A DNA stretch of 64,000 nucleotides from Palaemon carinicauda (Eukaryota > Arthropoda > Malacostraca > Decapoda > Palaemonidae): assembly GCF_036898095.1 (NCBI RefSeq), contig NC_090743.1, forward strand, positions 16,568,330 through 16,632,329, given 5' to 3'. Both the position numbers and the translations under genes were made by a program. Shown here piece by piece: positions 49,367-58,457 of the stretch. The notes beneath the pieces were generated by a model. That model was not told the DNA's origin. It saw only the letters and a list, made by a program, of their open reading frames with translations, and searched no databases. Every line of letters starts with the position of its first letter. Within the stretch, counting starts at the first letter, position 1.

Positions 49367-52234
49367 TTAAGGGAATGTAGTGGCTGAGCCCTCACCTACT
49401 ACTGCACTCGCTGCTACGAATGGTCCCAGGGTGTAGCAGTTCTCGTAAAGAGACTGGACATCTTTAAGATAAAATGATGCAAACACTGACTTGCTCCTCC
49501 AATAGGTTGCATCCATTATGCTCTGCAGAGAACGGTTTTTATTAAAGGCCATCGAAGTAGCTACGGCTCTTACTTCGTGGGTCCTTACCTTCAGCAAAGC
49601 AAGGTCTTCCTCCTTTAAGTGAGAATGGGCTTCTCTAATCAGAAGCCTTATATAATACGAAACCCCGTTCTTGGACATGGGCCTCGAAGGTTTCTTGATG
49701 GCACACCATAAGGCTTCTGACTGTCCTCGAATAGGTTTTGACCTATTAAGATAATATTTGAGAGCTCTGACAGGGCAAAGAACTCTTTCTAGCTCGTTAC
49801 CTACCATGTTGGAGAGGCTAGGTATTTCAAACGATCTAGGCCAAGGACGCGAAGGAAGTTCATTCTTAGCTAAGAATCCGAGCTGTAAAGAACATGTTGC
49901 AGATTCGGTCGTGAAACCAATGTTCTTGCTGAAGGCATGAACCTCACTGACTCTTTTAGCTGTTGCAAGGCAGACGAGAAAAAGAGTCTTGAGGGTAAGG
50001 TCCTTGAAGGAAGCTGACTGGAGAGGTTCGAACCTAGGAGACATAAGGAACCTTAAGACTACGTCTAGGTTCCAGCCTGGAGTGGGTAGACGACGCTCTT
50101 TAGAAGTCTCAAAAGACTTAAGGATGTCTTGAAGGTCCTTGTTGGAAGAAAGGTCCAAACCTCTGTGGCGGAGAACTGAAGCCAACATACTCCTGTACCC
50201 TTTAATCGTAGGGGCTGAAAGGGATCTCTCATTCCTAAGATGTAAAAGGAAGTCAGCTATTTGGGTCACAGAGGTATTGGAAGAGGATACTGCATTGGCT
50301 CTACACCAGCTCCGGAAGACTTCCCACTTAGATTGGTAGACTCTACGAGTGGAAACCCTCCTTGCTCTGGCAATCGCACTGGCTGCCTCCTTCGAAAAGC
50401 CTCTAGCTCTAGCGAATCTTTCGACAGTCTGAAGGCAGTCAGCCGAAGAGCGTGGAGGTTTGGGTGCAACCTGTCTACGTGAGGTTGACGTAGAAGGTCC
50501 ACTCTTAGAGGGAGAGTCCTGGGGACGTCGACCAGCCATTGAAGTACCTCTGTGAACCATTCTCTTGCAGGCCAAAGGGGAGCAACCAGCGTCAGCCGTG
50601 TCCCTTCGTGCGAGATGAACTTCTGAAGGACTTTGTTTATTATCTTGAACGGTGGAAATGCGTAAAGGTCGAGATGGGACCAGTTCAGCAGAAAAGCATC
50701 CACATGAACTGCTGCTGGGTCTGGAACTGGGGAACAGTACAACGGAAGTCTCTTGGTCATGGAGGTGGCAAACAGATCTATGGTAGGCTGACCCCACAAG
50801 GTCCAAAGTCTGTTGCACACGCTCTTGTGGAGGGTCCATTCCGTGGGAATGACCTGATCTCTTCTGCTTAGGCGATCTGCTGAGACGTTCATGTTGCCCT
50901 GAATGAACCTCGTGACTAAAGTGAGGTTTTGACTTCTTGACCAAATGAGGAGGTCCCTTGCGATCTCGTATAGGCTCCTCGAATGGGTCCCTCCTTGCTT
51001 GGAGATGTAAGCCAAGGCTGTGGTGTTGTCGGAGTTCACCTCCACCACCTTGCCTAGCAGGAGGGACTTGAAGTTCAACAGGGCTAAATGAACTGCTAGT
51101 AGCTCCTTGCAGTTGATGTGGAGCGTTCCCTGTTCCTCGTTCCACGTTCCCGAGCACTCCTGTCCGTTCAAGGTCGCGCCCCAGCCCGAGTCCGATGCAT
51201 CCGAGAAGAGATGAAGATTGGGGGTCTGAATAGCCAACGATAGACCCTCCCTGAGAAGGAGATTGGTCTTCCACCACAAGAGAGTGGTCTTCATCTCTTT
51301 GGTGACTGGGATAGAGACTGCTTCGAGAGTCAAACCCTTGTCCCAATGAGCTGCAAGATGGAATTGAAGAGGGCGGAGGTGGAGTCTCCCTAGCTCGACG
51401 AACAGGGCCAGCGATGAAAGGGTCCCTGTGAGACTCATCCACTGTCTCACCGAGCAACTGCTCCTCTTCAGCATGCTCATGATGCAATCTAGGGCTTGGC
51501 TTATCCTTGGGGCCGATGGAAAAGCCCGAAAATCCTGACTCCGAATCTCCATTCCCAGGTACACAATGGATTGGGAGGGAATGAGCTGAGACTTTTCTAG
51601 GTTGACTAACAGACCCAGTTCTTTGATTAAGTCCAAAGTCCAGTTGAGACTCTCCAGACAGCGACGACTCGTGGAGGCTCTCAACAGCCAGTCGTCTAAG
51701 TAAAGGGAGGCTCTGATGTCCGATAAGTGGAGGAATTTTGCTATATTCCTCATCAGATGCGTAAACACCATAGGAGCTGTGCTTAGGCCAAAACACAGGG
51801 CTTGGAATTGGTAGACAACCTTTCCAAAAACGAATCTCAGGAAAGGTTGGGAGTCTGGATGAATAGGAACGTGAAAGTAAGCATCTTTCAGGTCCAACGA
51901 GACCATCCAGTCCTCCTGCCTGACCGCTGCTAGGACCGACTTCGTCGTCTCCATCGTGAACGTCTGCTTGGTGACATAAGCATTGAGCGCGCTGACGTCC
52001 AGCACCGGTCTCCAACCTCCTGTCTTCTTGGCCACCAGAAAGAGACGGTTGTAGAAGCCCGGGGATTGATGGTCCCGGACTATAACCACTGCCTTCTTCT
52101 GTAAAAGGAGCGACACCTCCTGGTGCAACGCTAGCCTCTTGTCCTTTTCTTTGTAGTTGGGAGAGAGGTTGATGGGAGATGTGGTCAGAGGGGGTTTGCG
52201 GCAGAATGGTATCCTGTAACCCTCCCTCAGCCAA
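49367..52234 (-). CDS. Element C tyrosine recombinase ORF
   Basis: 955 codons. The C-terminal 300 residues are the recombinase: core-binding part (STRRVYQSKWEVFRSWC, IADFLLHLRNERSLSAP), then ATAKRVSEVHAF, THEVRAVATSMAF and SVFASFYLKDV, with the Arg, His-x-x-Arg and Tyr in place. The N-terminal 650 codons overlap RT/RH in the +2 frame, are Ser/Gly/Arg-rich and have no recognised domain. Many differences from B's ORF fall in that part but few in the recombinase, so the functional start may lie near 50300-50400. Confidence 0.8.
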   Translation of the reverse strand: MAEGGLQDTILPQTPSDHISHQPLSQLQRKGQEASVAPGGVAPFTEEGSGYSPGPSIPGLLQPSLSGGQEDRRLETGAGRQRAQCLCHQADVHDGDDEVGPSSGQAGGLDGLVGPERCLLSRSYSSRLPTFPEIRFWKGCLPIPSPVFWPKHSSYGVYASDEEYSKIPPLIGHQSLPLLRRLAVESLHESSLSGESQLDFGLNQRTGSVSQPRKVSAHSLPIHCVPGNGDSESGFSGFSIGPKDKPSPRLHHEHAEEEQLLGETVDESHRDPFIAGPVRRARETPPPPSSIPSCSSLGQGFDSRSSLYPSHQRDEDHSLVVEDQSPSQGGSIVGYSDPQSSSLLGCIGLGLGRDLERTGVLGNVERGTGNAPHQLQGATSSSFSPVELQVPPARQGGGGELRQHHSLGLHLQARRDPFEEPIRDRKGPPHLVKKSKPHFSHEVHSGQHERLSRSPKQKRSGHSHGMDPPQERVQQTLDLVGSAYHRSVCHLHDQETSVVLFPSSRPSSSSCGCFSAELVPSRPLRISTVQDNKQSPSEVHLARRDTADAGCSPLACKRMVHRGTSMAGRRPQDSPSKSGPSTSTSRRQVAPKPPRSSADCLQTVERFARARGFSKEAASAIARARRVSTRRVYQSKWEVFRSWCRANAVSSSNTSVTQIADFLLHLRNERSLSAPTIKGYRSMLASVLRHRGLDLSSNKDLQDILKSFETSKERRLPTPGWNLDVVLRFLMSPRFEPLQSASFKDLTLKTLFLVCLATAKRVSEVHAFSKNIGFTTESATCSLQLGFLAKNELPSRPWPRSFEIPSLSNMVGNELERVLCPVRALKYYLNRSKPIRGQSEALWCAIKKPSRPMSKNGVSYYIRLLIREAHSHLKEEDLALLKVRTHEVRAVATSMAFNKNRSLQSIMDATYWRSKSVFASFYLKDVQSLYENCYTLGPFVAASAVVGEGSATTFP

Positions 52235-52527
52235 CTGACAGACTGGGCGTCTGCACCTCTCTTTTCCCAGGCTTGCCAGAAGATCTTGAGTCTGGCTCCT
52301 ACTGCTGTCTGGAGATGAGGAGAGTCAGTTTTTTCCTTTAGAAGCCTTGGAACCTTTCCTAGACTTGCTCCTGGAAGAGTCTGGACGGGAGCTTCCTCGG
52401 CTGGGGGCTCTACCACGAAAGGGCGGAATAAACCTCGTAGCAGGAGTATCAGCCACTGGGGTGCGATAAGTCCTGGGGACTGAGGTAGCAACCTTAGTCT
52501 TACGAGCCGATGAGGCCACAAGATCAT
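50266..52527 (-). CDS. Element C reverse transcriptase/RNase H
   Basis: 753 codons. RT: GGWRPVLDVSALN, SLDLKDAYFHVPIHP, ALCFGLSTAPMVFTHL, ASLYLDDWLLRAS. RNase H: LFSDASDSGWGATL, KELLAVHLALL, VNSDNTTALAYISK and VSADRLSRRD. The C-terminal extension ATSMTKRLPLYCSPVPDP onward is shared with element B and, more loosely, with A. It starts inside the end of gag (overlap 203 bases), so translation may need re-initiation or a frame change. The true start is not certain. Confidence 0.9.
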   Translation of the reverse strand: MILWPHRLVRLRLLPQSPGLIAPQWLILLLRGLFRPFVVEPPAEEAPVQTLPGASLGKVPRLLKEKTDSPHLQTAVGARLKIFWQAWEKRGADAQSVSWLREGYRIPFCRKPPLTTSPINLSPNYKEKDKRLALHQEVSLLLQKKAVVIVRDHQSPGFYNRLFLVAKKTGGWRPVLDVSALNAYVTKQTFTMETTKSVLAAVRQEDWMVSLDLKDAYFHVPIHPDSQPFLRFVFGKVVYQFQALCFGLSTAPMVFTHLMRNIAKFLHLSDIRASLYLDDWLLRASTSRRCLESLNWTLDLIKELGLLVNLEKSQLIPSQSIVYLGMEIRSQDFRAFPSAPRISQALDCIMSMLKRSSCSVRQWMSLTGTLSSLALFVELGRLHLRPLQFHLAAHWDKGLTLEAVSIPVTKEMKTTLLWWKTNLLLREGLSLAIQTPNLHLFSDASDSGWGATLNGQECSGTWNEEQGTLHINCKELLAVHLALLNFKSLLLGKVVEVNSDNTTALAYISKQGGTHSRSLYEIARDLLIWSRSQNLTLVTRFIQGNMNVSADRLSRRDQVIPTEWTLHKSVCNRLWTLWGQPTIDLFATSMTKRLPLYCSPVPDPAAVHVDAFLLNWSHLDLYAFPPFKIINKVLQKFISHEGTRLTLVAPLWPAREWFTEVLQWLVDVPRTLPLRVDLLRQPHVDRLHPNLHALRLTAFRLSKDSLELEAFRRRQPVRLPEQGGFPLVESTNLSGKSSGAGVEPMQYPLPIPL

Positions 52528-55015
52528 GGGTGTCCTTTTGTATCAGGGCCGCAGACAAGTCCTTAACAAGCTCTTCGGGAAAAAGGAATTTCGAGAGCGG
52601 AGCGAAAAGGAGTTGAGACCTTTGACAAGGTGTGATGCTGGAGGAAAGGAATGAACAAAGCTGCTCCCTTTTCTTAAGAACCCCTGACACAAACATCGAT
52701 GCAAGCTCGCCAGATCCATCCCTAATGGCCTTATCCATGCAGGACATCAAGAGCATGGCAGAGTCCTTGTCCGCAGGGGAGGTCTTCTTGCTAAGGGCCC
52801 CCAGGCACCAGTCTAGGAAATTGAACATCTCAAATGCTCTAAAAACACCCTTCAGGAAGTGATCAAGGTCTGAGAAGGTCCAGCAAACCTTAGAGCGCCT
52901 CATTGCTGTTCTACGAGGAGAGTCTACCAAACTTGAGAAGTCAGCCTGGGCAGAGGCAGGTACTCCCAAGCCTGGTTCCTCTCCTGTGGCATACCAAACG
53001 CCCGCTTTAGAAGTGAGCTTAGTCGGAGGAAACATAAAGGAAGTCTTTCCAAGTTGTTGCTTAGACTGCAACCACTCCCCTAAAATCCTTAACGCTCTCT
53101 TAGAGGACCTTGCTAAGACGAGCTTAGTATACGTAGACTTAGCTGGCTGCATGCCCAGCGAAAACTCAGATGGCGGAGAGCGGGGGATAGCAGAGACAAA
53201 GTGGTCTGGGTATACCTCTCTGAAAAGAGCCAAGACCTTACGAAAGTCAATAGGAGGCGGAGAAGACTTGGATTCATCCACGTCTGATGAGGGATCCAGG
53301 TGTGCAGCCTCATCATCAGAAACCTCATCACCAGAGTGTAGCGAAGAGATAGGTAAGGTATGCTGAACAGCAGAATCAGCACGAGCTGGAATAAAAATAC
53401 TTGTGGTTTCCTCCTCAAGTCTCTGTTGAGGGAACACCTGAGGCTCAGGCTGCAAAGGCTGATCAAAAGAAGTAGCAGAAGGTAGGCGCATGGGTGGAGG
53501 GGGCTGACTCCTGGCATGAGTGTCTGAACTCAAGAGTTGCGCTTGCTGTGTGGTTGGTGGATGCGCAGTAGCAGGTTCCTGAGGAACGAGTTGAGGTTCC
53601 TGAGGTGTGAGCTGTGAGCGATGAGGTAGTGGCTGCGCAGAACGCAGTAATTGTCTCGCGAGTTGAGGTTCCTGAGGCGCAAGGCTAAGGTGTTGAGGTG
53701 CTTGCCTTGAGGAGGGTTGAGGTCGCTGCAGCGAGAGCTGAGGAGACTGACTCATGGATGGGAGAGGTTGTTGTACCTCAAGAGAGTGTTGCCTCACTGG
53801 TGGAACTGCAAGTGGAAGCGGAGGAAGTAAGGTATAAGCTTCCTGTTCCCATTGCTGAGGTTGCCTTAAGGAAGGCGGAGGGAGCTGCACACCACTGGAA
53901 ACAGTCAACTCAGAACGTGGTAAGGTATCCTGAGGAGCCTCAACATCGTACGCCTGGCAGGCAGTACTGCGGTTAGGCGGAGCGATCGCAGGAGGAGGTG
54001 TAACCTTCTCAGCCTGACACTCACGCATCAAGACCGCAAGTTGTGACTGCATGGACTGCAGTAGAGTCAACTTGGGGTCGGCAGACACTAAGGTCTGCTG
54101 AGGTAAAGCCTTAACAGCAGAGATCTGTTGCGGCAGCACCTTACTCCTCTTAGGAGGAGTGCATTCAACTGATGACTGCGGCGAGTCAGAGCTGATCCAA
54201 TGACTGCAGCCAGGTTGAGCTCTTGAGGTCTGGACTCTGCGTTTGAGTGGTCTTGAGACCTGAGTCCAACGTTTCTTCCCTGACAATTCTTCAGCAGACG
54301 AGTAAAAGACGGGCTCAATCGTCTGCAGGTGGGAGTGACGGTCTCTGGAAGACACGCCCGCAACCACCGAGGATACTTCTGTGCGCCGATCAAGGCCTGC
54401 CGAACCCTTTTGCCCTTCGACATTGCTTCTCCCCTGGGCTTGGGAGCTTGCAAGAGGTCCCGGACTGGGAGGACGACTGGCACGCACAGAAGTACCCTCA
54501 CGCACCACACTGACACTGACACTAGCACTTGGCACTGCACTGACACTAGCACTCGTCACAGCACTGGCACTAATACCACCCACTGCACTCTTGACCTTAA
54601 GTTCCTTGACTTCGGCCATAAGAGACTTATGATCACTAACCACTGACTCTACTTTGTCACCTAAAGCCTGAATGGCACGCAAAACAACAGACATATCAGG
54701 TTGAGGGCAAATAGTAGGTTCGGGGGTAGCCACTACAGGGGGAGGAAAAGGTAGGGGATCATGAGGTGAGGAAAAAAGTGAAGAGCGAGAAGAACTCCTC
54801 CTAACTCTCTCTCTCTCTAACTTGGTTGAATACTTAAGAAATCGGACAAAATCAAGTTCCAAAAGTCCGGCGCATTCCTCACATCGATCTTCTAACTGAC
54901 AGGGCCTTTCCCTACAGTCAGAACAAGCGGTGTGAGGATCTACCGAGGCCTTCGGAATACGCCTATTACAAGACCTACATCGTCTATGGGGTGGGGCTTG
55001 TGAAATGTCAGACAT
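52325..55015 (-). CDS. Element C gag-like protein
   Basis: 896 codons starting MSDISQAPPHRRCRSCNRR. Residues 12-50 form a Cys/His domain (C-x2-C, VDPH-x2-C-x2-C, RPC, RCEEC). A coiled coil lies at about 110-150 (VVLRAIQALGDKVESVV). Residues 330-560 are Pro/Gln-rich. The conserved DIRS gag core follows at about 640-850 (SAMLLMSCMDKAIRDGSGEL, SKFLFPEELVKDLSAALIQ), and the end is Arg/Ser/Lys-rich (FRGRAPSRGSSRPD). It presumably packages element RNA. It is the uninterrupted counterpart of B's split gag. Confidence 0.85.
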   Translation of the reverse strand: MSDISQAPPHRRCRSCNRRIPKASVDPHTACSDCRERPCQLEDRCEECAGLLELDFVRFLKYSTKLERERVRRSSSRSSLFSSPHDPLPFPPPVVATPEPTICPQPDMSVVLRAIQALGDKVESVVSDHKSLMAEVKELKVKSAVGGISASAVTSASVSAVPSASVSVSVVREGTSVRASRPPSPGPLASSQAQGRSNVEGQKGSAGLDRRTEVSSVVAGVSSRDRHSHLQTIEPVFYSSAEELSGKKRWTQVSRPLKRRVQTSRAQPGCSHWISSDSPQSSVECTPPKRSKVLPQQISAVKALPQQTLVSADPKLTLLQSMQSQLAVLMRECQAEKVTPPPAIAPPNRSTACQAYDVEAPQDTLPRSELTVSSGVQLPPPSLRQPQQWEQEAYTLLPPLPLAVPPVRQHSLEVQQPLPSMSQSPQLSLQRPQPSSRQAPQHLSLAPQEPQLARQLLRSAQPLPHRSQLTPQEPQLVPQEPATAHPPTTQQAQLLSSDTHARSQPPPPMRLPSATSFDQPLQPEPQVFPQQRLEEETTSIFIPARADSAVQHTLPISSLHSGDEVSDDEAAHLDPSSDVDESKSSPPPIDFRKVLALFREVYPDHFVSAIPRSPPSEFSLGMQPAKSTYTKLVLARSSKRALRILGEWLQSKQQLGKTSFMFPPTKLTSKAGVWYATGEEPGLGVPASAQADFSSLVDSPRRTAMRRSKVCWTFSDLDHFLKGVFRAFEMFNFLDWCLGALSKKTSPADKDSAMLLMSCMDKAIRDGSGELASMFVSGVLKKREQLCSFLSSSITPCQRSQLLFAPLSKFLFPEELVKDLSAALIQKDTHDLVASSARKTKVATSVPRTYRTPVADTPATRFIPPFRGRAPSRGSSRPDSSRSKSRKGSKASKGKN

Positions 55016-55224
55016 CTTGAATCAAAAGAGTTAGCCAAGTGGGGATTCCAAATCAAGCAAAAAGATCGTTAACCGTTAATCAGGACTAAATAATAGCTAT
55101 CTAAGCTAATATAGAAGTTTTCCAGTAAAGCGACAGCCGAAATCTGAGAGAAATACTTCACCAAAAGCCGTGAAAATACTCCAAGATCATAAGCGTATCC
55201 CAGAACGTCTTGCCGGAAGCACGA

Positions 55225-55381
55225 CAGAGGAAAAATTGAGGAGGTGTCAACAAGAAGTACTGTAGTACCTGGCCACAGGTGGCGCTGGTGAGTACACCCC
55301 CTTCTAGTATTGTGATAGCTGGCGTATCCCTCCGTAGAATTCTGTCGGGCAACGGAGTTGACAGCTACATGATTATCGGGT
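55225..55381. repeat. Element C inverted terminal repeat, right-hand copy
   Basis: Reverse complement of 48681-48834. The outer tail 55382-55400 (AAGTTTAATATTGAAAAAT) occurs in the ICR. Confidence 0.9.
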
Positions 55382-55400
55382 AAGTTTAATATTGAAAAAT

Positions 55401-56209
55401 TTCTTATTTTGAGTCATGTTATGTTTTTACAATGTCCGATAGATACAGTAGATGTGTGGGAATTGCCAAGCTAAACGCAATCTTCCCTACAGGGAATAGT
55501 AACTCTATTATATATATATATTCAAGGTTGTTTATATTTAAAATACTTGAATAAAATTTTGATAAAAAATAAAGTTAAGTTTGAAATTTTATTTTCTTGT
55601 TCATAATAGGGTGTTCTGAATATATACTGTGTCACTGAGTATTACAGTTACGTCTAATACTAACACAATTGGTTTTGTACAGTATATAAACTACTGTTTA
55701 TATTTTTTGGGAAGAATTATGGTAAATGAAAATGGTATCCCTTCTAAAGATATGAATTTTCTTATCTTTAAACTGAATAAGTACTGCGGTATTTACCATT
55801 TAATATTAAATGTACTACACACTAAACAGTACAGTAATTCCTTGACATACGAGTGCCCCAATATATGAGCAATATACGAGCTAGTGTAAGCAACTGGGTA
55901 GGCAAATCAGACTTGCTTCCTTCGAGAAACAGCTTGCTGGCCTTCTGATGATAAAAAAGGAAGTAAAGAGGTTAGGATCTATACTGTATACTCGATCACT
56001 AACTTGAAAGGTAAGAGAGTACTGTATTGGCGTGTCAAATAGTTATCCATTGTCCCAAAGACAACTAATCTCTCTGCTCATCATCAACTTGGCTTGCTCT
56101 CATTGGCCTTTCTGCTTACAACGATCTACTCCTCACAATGGTAACTTAAAACACAATTTTATTGTACAAAAACTAACAAATTCTGCAAGTTGGTTGGTGA
56201 AAGAGATAC
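55401..56209. other. Intron sequence; possible Tigger-like remnant near 55830
   Basis: Mostly AT-rich with no ORF. From 55830, TACAGTAATTCCTTGACATA followed by CGAGTGCC and a reversed ATATACGAGC resembles one end of another pogo/Tigger-type MITE, but the other end was not found. Confidence 0.3.
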
Positions 56210-56420
56210 TGTTTGTGGGAAATCAAGTAAGGAGTGTTTTTAATCACTTTCCTTACCAGATTCTAAGTGTTAATTGAATAGCATTGGATTCCCTGCTGGA
56301 TTCACTGTCCAAGAATGCTAACAAATCCGCCAATGAATCCAATTAAATTCAATAAACAATTTTAGAATCTGCTAAGGTAAGTAATCCAAGAACACTCCTT
56401 ACTTGATTTCCAACAAACAG
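56210..56420. repeat. Fold-back inverted repeat (about 90-bp arms)
   Basis: The left arm (GTTTGTGGGAAATCAAGTAA, GGAGTGTT, then AGATTCTAA...ATTGAAT...ATTGGATTC) is matched in reverse complement by the right arm (GAATCCAATTAAATTCAAT, TTTAGAATCTGCTAAGG, then AACACTCCTTACTTGATTTC, CAACAAAC). The loop is about 30 bases. It may be a MITE or another fold-back element. Confidence 0.7.
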
Positions 56421-57699
56421 CATATTTTTAATGCACAAAGATTACATAATAAGCTCACTTTAAACATCTGAAGGACCGAAAAAGTGGAAAACTTTTTTTT
56501 CGTGAAATATTATGATACTGTAAATTTGACAATTAATGTGGACTACGTTATACAGTATATTTTAGATACCAAAGAATGTATAGGACAAAGAAATCTTGCA
56601 GATCCTGCAGGGCACAAAGCTTTTCCTTGTGACTCACGACCAAGAAAACAGCCCTTGAAGTAAAGTTAAATTTGCTTTAACATATTTAAGACACCACCAT
56701 AGTTCTTTTTACTATTTTAGGATGAGAATAGTATTCGAGAACAAAAAGGCTAACTCCTCCAACCTGTCCTCTCTTGGAACAGGAAATAAAGTATAACTAT
56801 TGGGGGTCACTCCACCAATCTGAGCTTTTCCAAAACCTTGAAGTCATGTTTCAGCTATATAACGCTATACGTCAAAACCCTTCTCATTTATCAATTCTCT
56901 GATTTACATTGTTTTATTTCTAAACTAGAAAAGCACTCTGAAAATGCAGACCTCCGCACGGCAGTTTATTTCTCAAGCCAGCTTCCTTTTCCCAGAATCA
57001 ATTTAGACCGTAGGCGTATTTGAAGTCTGTGTAACAACCATGTGCGAACTTGCGATTAAGGTTAGGGTTAATTCGGTCGACCTTTTGCTCGACTTTGACC
57101 TTGACCTTTGGCCTAGGACCTTCAAAATTGAATCACTTCCACGTCTCAACATAAAAGTTAATCCCTTAAAGTTTCACTATGAGTAAAATTGTGGCCAGGA
57201 AGTTGTTCACAAACAGAAAAACGGGCAAAAACATAACCACCTCCCAACTTCGTTTGCGGAGGTAAAGATTGAATATTGACATAGCAGCAGTTTATGGCAT
57301 CCTTTTTTAAAGAAGATCCATATTCTTGAATTAACCAAATAATAATTTTGTATTTTTTTTTTTTTTGATAAGTATGATTTATCCATTCTGCATGAGAGAT
57401 GCATTATTTGACGTTATGATTTCTTGTAAAATTTCCTGCAGACTACATTTTCAGTCTTGAACATACAATCATTTTCAAGATGTCCACACCTTTAACAGTG
57501 GAAGCAGATGACCTCGTGGTACCTATTAAGTATGCTTTACATTCCCCATCATAATGCAATCTTGTCTCACTTTTCATGCAGAGCCTTTCGAATGTCCCTC
57601 ACATTTCAGTATGAACTAAGGGGCACTCGGTAGAGAGCATGCTTTCGCCAGGCCAAGCAATCTTATTTTGCTCCAATGCATACTTATACTTCAATGTAT
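56421..57699. other. Intron with old repeat fragments, no gene
   Basis: 56570-56670 resembles the LINE 3' remnant at 1270-1370. 57050-57250 contains a CTTTGACCTTGACCTTTGGC block and a 3' GTTTGCGGAGGTAAAG end that look like an old dispersed repeat. A CTGCAG acceptor at 57441 was considered as an exon (see rejected list). Confidence 0.4.
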
Positions 57700-58130
57700 T
57701 TTCTTCAAAATCTAATGTACGTGTCCACCAGGTTTTGTTAAAATTAATTCAGTAGTTTTGGCATAATGTTCACAAACAAAATATTAACACAGCGATTATT
57801 TTCAAAGTACTGCTGTGTACTTGCATTTTGATGTACTTTATCAAAAAAGTTAAAGATTCATCCTTGGGTCAAACACACCATGACTCCCAAGTTTGGTCAA
57901 AATCGATACAATAGTTTGTGTGTAAAAAGGCTCACAAACAAGCAAAGAAACAAATAAACTAATTATCCAAAATGTTACAGATTCATCCTTAGGTCATACC
58001 CAACATGACAACCAAGTTTGGTCATAACCAGTACTGTACTTTTTTCTGTAAAGTTGTTCACAAACCAACTAACTAACAAACAAACAAACGGATGAATACA
58101 TACTCTTCGCGGCGAAGGCCATCATGTGGA
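57700..58130. repeat. Tandem repeat family of 35 kb, inverted copy
   Basis: Contains the reverse complement of the 34981-35850 units: TTTTCAAAGTACTGC-GTGTACTT, GATTCATCCTTGGGTCA-ACC-ACATGAC-ACCAAGTTTGGTCA. About two and a half units. Noncoding. Confidence 0.6.
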
Positions 58131-58422
58131 TAGTTCCACCAAACAAGTCACAAAACATAACAAACAGAGGAGCAGGATTGATAATGTGTTTCACCAAGGC
58201 TCCCAGTCAGATGCCTGGCCCCTCCACTGGCCCATCAAATGAAATTCCCAGTTGAGAAATGAATGGATATGGCTATAGTTTTTAAACACAAACATCACAT
58301 TTTTCATGATATTTTGATCCAACTTAATTTTAATAGTTTATATATGAAGGTAGTGGAACTATAGTTACAGTTTTGGATAACTGCAATGCAATTTGCTACT
58401 GCTGCTTAAAGTTAATTTTCAG

Positions 58423-58457
58423 GGAAAAGAGACGAAGAAAAAGAAGGACCGGGATAG
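58423..58457 (+). CDS. RNF216-like last exon (probable)
   Basis: Acceptor GTTAATTTTCAG. Joined to the single base left by 47601, it reads G-KRDEEKEGPG and stops at 58455-58457, giving a short acidic C-terminus. A different frame of the same exon (phase 0) would give KKKKDRDRLKFRKDLED before a stop near 58503, but no upstream exon ends in that phase. AT-rich 3' UTR follows. The splice phase supports the first reading. Confidence 0.45.

Larger units (their letters stand above)
48640..55400 (-). mobile_element. DIRS-like element C, apparently intact
   Basis: 6761 bp, minus strand. In its own sense: inverted arm, gag (896 codons), RT/RH (753), tyrosine recombinase (955), internal complementary region (48880-48962), inverted arm. 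All ORFs are open, catalytic residues are present and the two terminal arms look identical. It is closely related to B but differs from it at several arm positions, so the two are separate insertions. It lies in the last large intron of the RNF216-like gene, antisense. It is a good candidate for a recently active element. Confidence 0.9.

Noticed and set aside
57442..57536. Possible extra RNF216-like exon after TTTCCTGCAG (DYIFSLEHTIIFK...)
   Set aside because: The phase fits, but the donor is weak, the peptide is unlike RNF216 tails and the surroundings look like an old repeat. Kept only as an alternative.
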